Assembly (NCBI GenBank): GCA_001910725.1 | Contig: MJGA01000048.1 | Coordinates: 62,001 to 126,000, forward strand | Direction: 5' to 3' | Origin: Phanerodontia chrysosporium | Lineage: Eukaryota; Basidiomycota; Agaricomycetes; Polyporales; Phanerochaetaceae | DNA: 64,000 nt | Shown: piece after piece, positions 59,306 to 64,000 of the stretch | Numbering within the stretch: the stretch's first letter is position 1 | How the letters are laid out: each line of letters starts with the position of its first letter | Position numbers and translations under genes: made by a program | Notes under the pieces: generated by a model | Told to the model about the DNA's origin: nothing | The model's database searches: none | The model's input: only the letters and a program-made list of their open reading frames with translations

Positions 59306-60522
59306 ACTCGTTGGCTGGCTTGTAAGCGACGCAGCCGTGGGGTTGCCACCGCGAGTGCAGGGGCGGTCACGCCCGCAGATTCACTGGATGGGCTAGGCGG
59401 GTGTGTCGAGATCGGCCGTGGGAGTGATTTCGACTTGAAGGCAGCCGCGAGAGGGCCAAAGTCCCAGCCGAGGGCTCAGCCAAGGCACGGCGGGCGAGAC
59501 CGGGGACTGCTCGCAGGGCGCCGGACAGACACCCGTGCCCAGATTGCTGGTCGCCGCCCTGGCGTCCGCGAACCGTTCTGATGGTGGCATACGCGTGTGG
59601 GAATGGCTGGTGAAAGCCAGTGGTGGTTGGAGGCACGGCGGCGGGACACGGCGGGGCAGACCTGACTCTGCGGCTGCAACGACGACGAGGGCGAAGTGAG
59701 CGGGTAGCTCACGAGGGCATGAACAGCATACGCACCTGATCCAAGGCGTACCGCGCCTGTCCAAGCTGCCACTCTCCGTTCGCCTGGGCAGAAAGCCTCG
59801 CGAGTTGAGAAGCTCGGCGTCGCGTTCGCGTGGTGCACCGGCCTGCGTATCGCTGGCTAACGTGTCCGCGCGTCGCCGTTGTTTGCCGCGGCGACAGGAC
59901 ACGGGCGGCGGACGGTGCCGCAGGGCATGCTGGAGGTCGTGGTTGGGGATGGAGAAGACGAACGGCGCGAAAGAGTGCGGGAAGCGCGGAACCGTGGCGG
60001 GCGCCTACACGTGCAGTGCGTCGCCGGCGCGCAGCCCGTTGTGGATCAGATGCACACTGTACATAATGGATGGACGACCAGGAAGTGCTCGAGTCTTCGC
60101 GTCGCGTCGCGTCGCGCTCCATGACGTTGGGTCGCAACCAGACTCCGCCCGGCGCTTGCGCGGATCCGCTGACGAAGCCCGGATATGCGGGAGGAATTCC
60201 AAGAGTCCTCTCTTGCTCCTTCTAGCATGCTCTCGCTGACAACCCGTGGATGCAGTCTACTTTCTCATGAACCTGCACGCCGACGTGAAAACCTACTCAC
60301 GAACGTTCGCGTCGTTCATAGCGTCACGAGCGCGAATCAAACACGCTCACGTGCATAGCCACGCTCAGCATTACCCACGGTCTCATTGGGCGCCGGAACC
60401 GAAGTCGAACCAAGCGACGTTCGTCCCTTTGTTCGCGCTTTGGAAACACCCGTTCGTCCTGGGCGAACCTCACGACCCCTTTCCTCTCGACAGTGCTCTC
60501 ATCTCAAGCTACAACGGCCGCG

Positions 60523-60554
<32 letters not shown>

Positions 60555-60606
60555 CGTTCATGCTTGTGGTCTCGCTCTAGGCACTGCGCGGACGTCACTA
60601 CCAGCG

Positions 60607-63286
60607 ATGCCTCGATCTGAAGCGTCTGAATCCACGTACCCCGAGTCGACCCTCGGGCCTGCCAGCCCCATCTTTGGCACGGCGTCCTTCTCGACATTCA
60701 CCGCCACTGCTCTCACCTCGTTGTGGCCGGGCTCACGAAGAAGTGCGTGCCTCTGTCTCTCATGCAATAATATAACCTCATTTGCGATGTAGACCAGTCC
60801 GAGAGCTCGTCGTGTGTCAGCGACGGCGCTTCTGTCGTCGAGAACGACCGCGTCGAGACCAGTACGCTCCGCGACAGCTCTTCCCAACTGACGACGTCTT
60901 CCCGCACATACGGCCAGCACTCCTACTCACGGAGCTCTGGCAGCGTTACTGAACGCGAACCATACTCTTACCCATCTACCAGCACCCTCTCGAGCTCGTA
61001 CCATGTCCGCTCATCGACCGATCCCTATGCCGCCACGTCTTCCCAGCCCTCGCAAAGCTTCACGAACAGCACCTCTACGCCGGTCAGCTCTACGTCCCAG
61101 TCCCGAACCGTCTCCTCCCCGTCCTATGATCCGTCACAGAGCACGTCCTCGCGCCACACGGCCTCTGCCGGCCACTATACCTCGACGCTCTCGTCTTCTC
61201 AACTACACTCCCACCCCTCCACCACGAGCAACACCGGCAGCGTCTCCCGGCGGACCGCCGGAGAACTCATCGCCTTGTACGAAGAACGTGCAGCAGGCCA
61301 ACGCTCGTCGTCCCCCCTCCCCCTGCCCGCGTCCATCAACCAGGCCCTGCACTCCCGCACGCCGTCGCTCCCGAGTGAGCGCCCCGGCTCCCCGACGAAG
61401 GCCCCGACCGTGAGCACCGCGACGCTCGGCATGCCCGGCGCGCTCTCCAGGAGCATCCGCGGCCCGCCCTCGAGCGCCGACTCGCGCTCGCGGAGCGACG
61501 GCAAGTCCGAGATCTCCGCCTGGAGCTTTGGCAGCGGCAGCGGCAGTGCGACGCAGACGCGCCAGACGCGCTCGCGCTCGCGCTCGCCGACGTCCCGCAC
61601 GCGCTCGCCCACCTCGCGCACACGCTCGCGCGGCAGCAGCCCGGGCAAGTCTGCAGTGTCCAGTTGGACGTACTCCAGTGGTGGTGCGGGCTCCGGCGGC
61701 GGCGGCATCCTCGGCGCGATCTCCGGGTTCGTCGGGTTGTCCGGTTCACGCACCACTTACTCGTCTTCTGCGCGGACGTCCTCGCCTTCCCGGACGTACA
61801 CCAGGAGAACCACCAGCAAGAGCCGCAGCACCAGTCGCAGTGGGCGCTCGCCCTTCAGTACTGCGCGCCGCGCGCGGAGCAGGAGCCCGTACAACAGGAC
61901 GACGGAGCGTGCGCGGAGCCGCTCGGTGCCTGCGAGCCCGCCGAGGCGACGGACCGTCGAGAGCGAGTCCACGTCTGAGGAGGTCGACCTCGCAGCGATG
62001 GACCCCGGGCACGATCAGGAGGTGCGTGTACGCTGCCAGCGTCTGACTCCGCGTTTCTGACGACAGCCCGGAATGCGGCCACACAGCCGGTCTACGAGGC
62101 CCCGGTCTGGTACTACAACGTCCACCGGCTCTCGGACTACACCTGGCAGCTCGGGCACGCGCAGCTCTTCCCGCACATGCTCGTCGTGCGCTGGACGGAG
62201 CCGTCGGGCCTCATCGCCGAGGTGAAGCTCGATCTGCTCTCGTGCGTCGAGGTGCGCACCGTCCGGCCGAGTGGCATGGAGAGGGACGTGCGGGTCACGG
62301 TCGAGCGGGACGACGGGCGCGTCGAGAACGTGCGCCTGATGACCTTCGAGCTCGGTTACAGCGACAGCCTGGAACGACTTGGCGCGGAGACGCGGACAGA
62401 GATGGGGGCTTGGTTCGACGCCATCCAGTGAGTCTTCCACGCTGTGCATCTCACGCGCGTTCTCATTGTCCGCAGGACCGTGTTTACGGGGAACATGTCG
62501 CTCTCATCGGGCTCACATGCACACGAGCGTTCCGCCCCCGACGGCTACGAGGACGAGGCGCCATCTCCTGCCGACGACCCCGAGGAAGAGAACGCGTCCG
62601 ACATGCAGATCGGCTCGCGTTCCACCATCTACATCTCCAGCAGCCCGCGCGCGCCGCCCCGGGCCCCGCTCGTGGAGGAGGTGGTGCAGCCGCGCAGCCT
62701 GACACCCCCGATCGACGTCACCGTCAGCAGCTGGCGGGCGCGCTCCGAGATCTCGACGCTGTACGAGCGCACCTCCCGCTCGTCTGCTACCTGTACGAGC
62801 GCATCAACGCGCAGCGCGACAGGCTCGTGCAGGAGATGGAGGAGAAGGGCATCCGGCTCACGCCCGAGGAGATCCGCGAGCTCGGAGACCGCGCGCCCGA
62901 CTTTCGCTACACGCTGTAGACACGAACGCTACGAATCTCATTTCAGGCTGGATAGACAAGTTTTCACATTTGGAAAGCAGATCGCGTCGACATACCGCTT
63001 GCGACGACGCGCGTCTGCTTACATAACGCCAGCGCAGCGAACTGCGAGGGCTCCGCGACGCTCGCTCGATCGTCACGACCTACAAACGACACTCTGCCAG
63101 CTTATTTTTGAGATATCCCGCCGGCAGCTGAGTTCACAAGATATCCTGTCGGCAGCTGAGTGTTCAGGATATTCCGCCGGCTGCAACAACTCGTTCTCGC
63201 GCCCTCGCTCCCGATTGGCCCCCTCTTCGTCCCCGCCCAAGCCCTGTTGCTCGCGGCACACGCAGTGCGTTCCATCGCCGGCATAG
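60607..63286 (+). CDS. gene A, unit 4: intact open reading frame
   Basis: Exons 60607-60742, 60793-62021, 62087-62427 and 62476-63286 join in phase to 838 residues. Exon 2 has the same length (1229 bp) as in unit 1. The N-terminal Ser/Arg-rich part, the PH-like exon and the MFS-derived last exon are as in unit 1. The short NHQA insertion before RSEISTLYERT in unit 1 is absent here. The stop lies further downstream than in unit 1 because the DNA after the MFS-derived stretch differs, which supports the view that this tail was not coding originally. Confidence 0.6.
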
Positions 63287-64000
63287 CGCACCCTTCAGCC
63301 TGCACGTCTTCAAACGGCCGCCACGCTTCGGTGAGTGTTCAGACTCGTTCTATCCGTTTCCCATGGCTCACAGACCGCTCTGGCTAGTGGAACCGCGCCC
63401 TCTACCACCAAATACGCCAGCGAAAGACCCCGCTCGGACGTCTCTTTCCTTGGAGAGACCGTTAGCATGACTCTGCACGGCCAGTTGGGGGACGCACCCG
63501 TGAGTCGTCCTCTCCACTCTGCCCGTTTGCGCTCTCCCTCATGTGTCAGCCACGCAAAGGCACCAGCACCGGCGTGCACGACGACGCCCGCATCCATACA
63601 TGCCCTACAGAACCTCAAAAACCTACATGCCCCGACCCCGTTCGCGGAACGCGATATGTCGCGTCGCAGCACAATAGACGCCCATCCACCGACCTCGACA
63701 ACTCTTGCTGTGCTTGGCCGCCGCTCCTCTCTTGCACGCTGCGATGGTGCGTGCATTTGCACAGAGTTGTTAGCTTTGCCAGCTGACGCTCTTGTTGCGC
63801 CAGCCCTCCTCCAGCCGTGCCCCGGGCTGTACTGCTGTTAGTGCTCGCCAGCGCGCTTTGAAGACGCAGGACGCACCTCCAGAACACCCGACGCACCAGG
63901 AGACGTCGCACACCCGGCCACCGGAACGCGATACGTCGTCTCGGCGCAAAATAGGCACCAGTCACCGGAGGTCTCGCCGCTACACGACCCGCGCGGCTCT
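63287..64000 (+). pseudogene. decayed coding region with RYVVS-type repeats, unit 4 (partial)
   Basis: Counterpart of 51244-51950. It is cut by the window and additionally damaged by clustered single-base indels from 63619 onward. Confidence 0.35.

Larger units (their letters stand above)
48145..60186 (+). repeat. tandem array unit 3 (12042 bp)
   Basis: Same order of parts. Its first 3.4 kb matches the start of unit 4 with one visible single-base difference (about 49747). Its middle resembles unit 1 in some segments and unit 2 in others. Confidence 0.9.
60187..64000 (+). repeat. tandem array unit 4 (partial, cut by the window)
   Basis: Continues the array at a spacing of 12042-12043 bp from unit 3. 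It contains a complete gene A and the start of the RYVVS remnant. The last 400 bases carry clustered one-base indels relative to unit 3. Confidence 0.9.

Noticed and set aside
22470..64000. The array as an LTR-retrotransposon or rDNA cluster
   Set aside because: No long terminal direct repeats inside the unit, no primer-binding site, no protease, reverse transcriptase, RNase H or integrase motif, and no rRNA-like sequence.
22470..64000. CRISPR-like or phage-like repeats
   Set aside because: The repeats are kilobase-scale, gene-containing and eukaryotic in intron structure. No short regularly spaced direct repeats were seen.

Overview
The window looks like nuclear DNA of a filamentous basidiomycete, most likely a white-rot Agaricomycete. 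The evidence is GC-rich coding DNA, many 45-65 bp introns of the GTRNGY...YAG type (the CSC1-type gene resolves into 20 exons), several divergent F-box proteins, and small secreted beta/gamma-crystallin-like proteins. The order Polyporales is a guess. No bacterial, organellar or rDNA signature was seen.

The left third (1 to about 22.1 kb) is ordinary single-copy gene territory. In order it holds: the 3' end of a secreted beta/gamma-crystallin-like gene; an F-box gene on the minus strand; a complete paralogue of the secreted gene; a second F-box gene with a single-base frameshift; a small two-helix membrane protein; a CSC1/OSCA-type (RSN1_7TM) channel gene with a histidine-rich tail; the SEC61 alpha translocon subunit on the minus strand; a third F-box protein; two small minus-strand genes (one weak); a foldback element with a hAT-type MITE nested in it; a 212-residue unknown protein; and the 3' third of a DAL5/ACS-type MFS transporter whose 5' part is missing.

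From about 22.4 kb to the right edge the window is a tandem array of a roughly 12-kb unit: unit 1 about 22470-36123, unit 2 36124-48144, unit 3 48145-60186, unit 4 cut at 64000. Each complete unit begins with a four-exon gene (called gene A here) encoding a Ser/Arg-rich protein with a PH-like domain. Its last exon runs into a copy of the 3' end of an MFS transporter gene, related to the truncated MFS gene at the array's left edge. Gene A is followed by a decayed coding region with repeated RYVVS motifs, an AT-richer stretch with a conserved 15-bp stem-loop, a TATA-box promoter, and an intron-rich gene-like region that I cannot identify. Gene A is open in units 1 and 4 and carries different one-base frameshifts in units 2 and 3. 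Unit 1 also carries a 1441-bp terminal-inverted-repeat insertion, for which the other units supply exact empty sites.

The units are mosaics. About 4.9 kb spanning the unit 2/3 boundary (46669-51577) is virtually identical to the unit 3/4 boundary (58711-63619), while the middles of the units differ by visible substitutions and indels. The last 400 bases differ from unit 3 only by single-base indels, mostly in homopolymer runs. This points to poor consensus quality near a contig end, so reading frames there should not be trusted. No reverse transcriptase, integrase, transposase or helicase domain was recognised in the unit, so I read it as a locally amplified segment containing a chimeric gene and not as a known mobile element.
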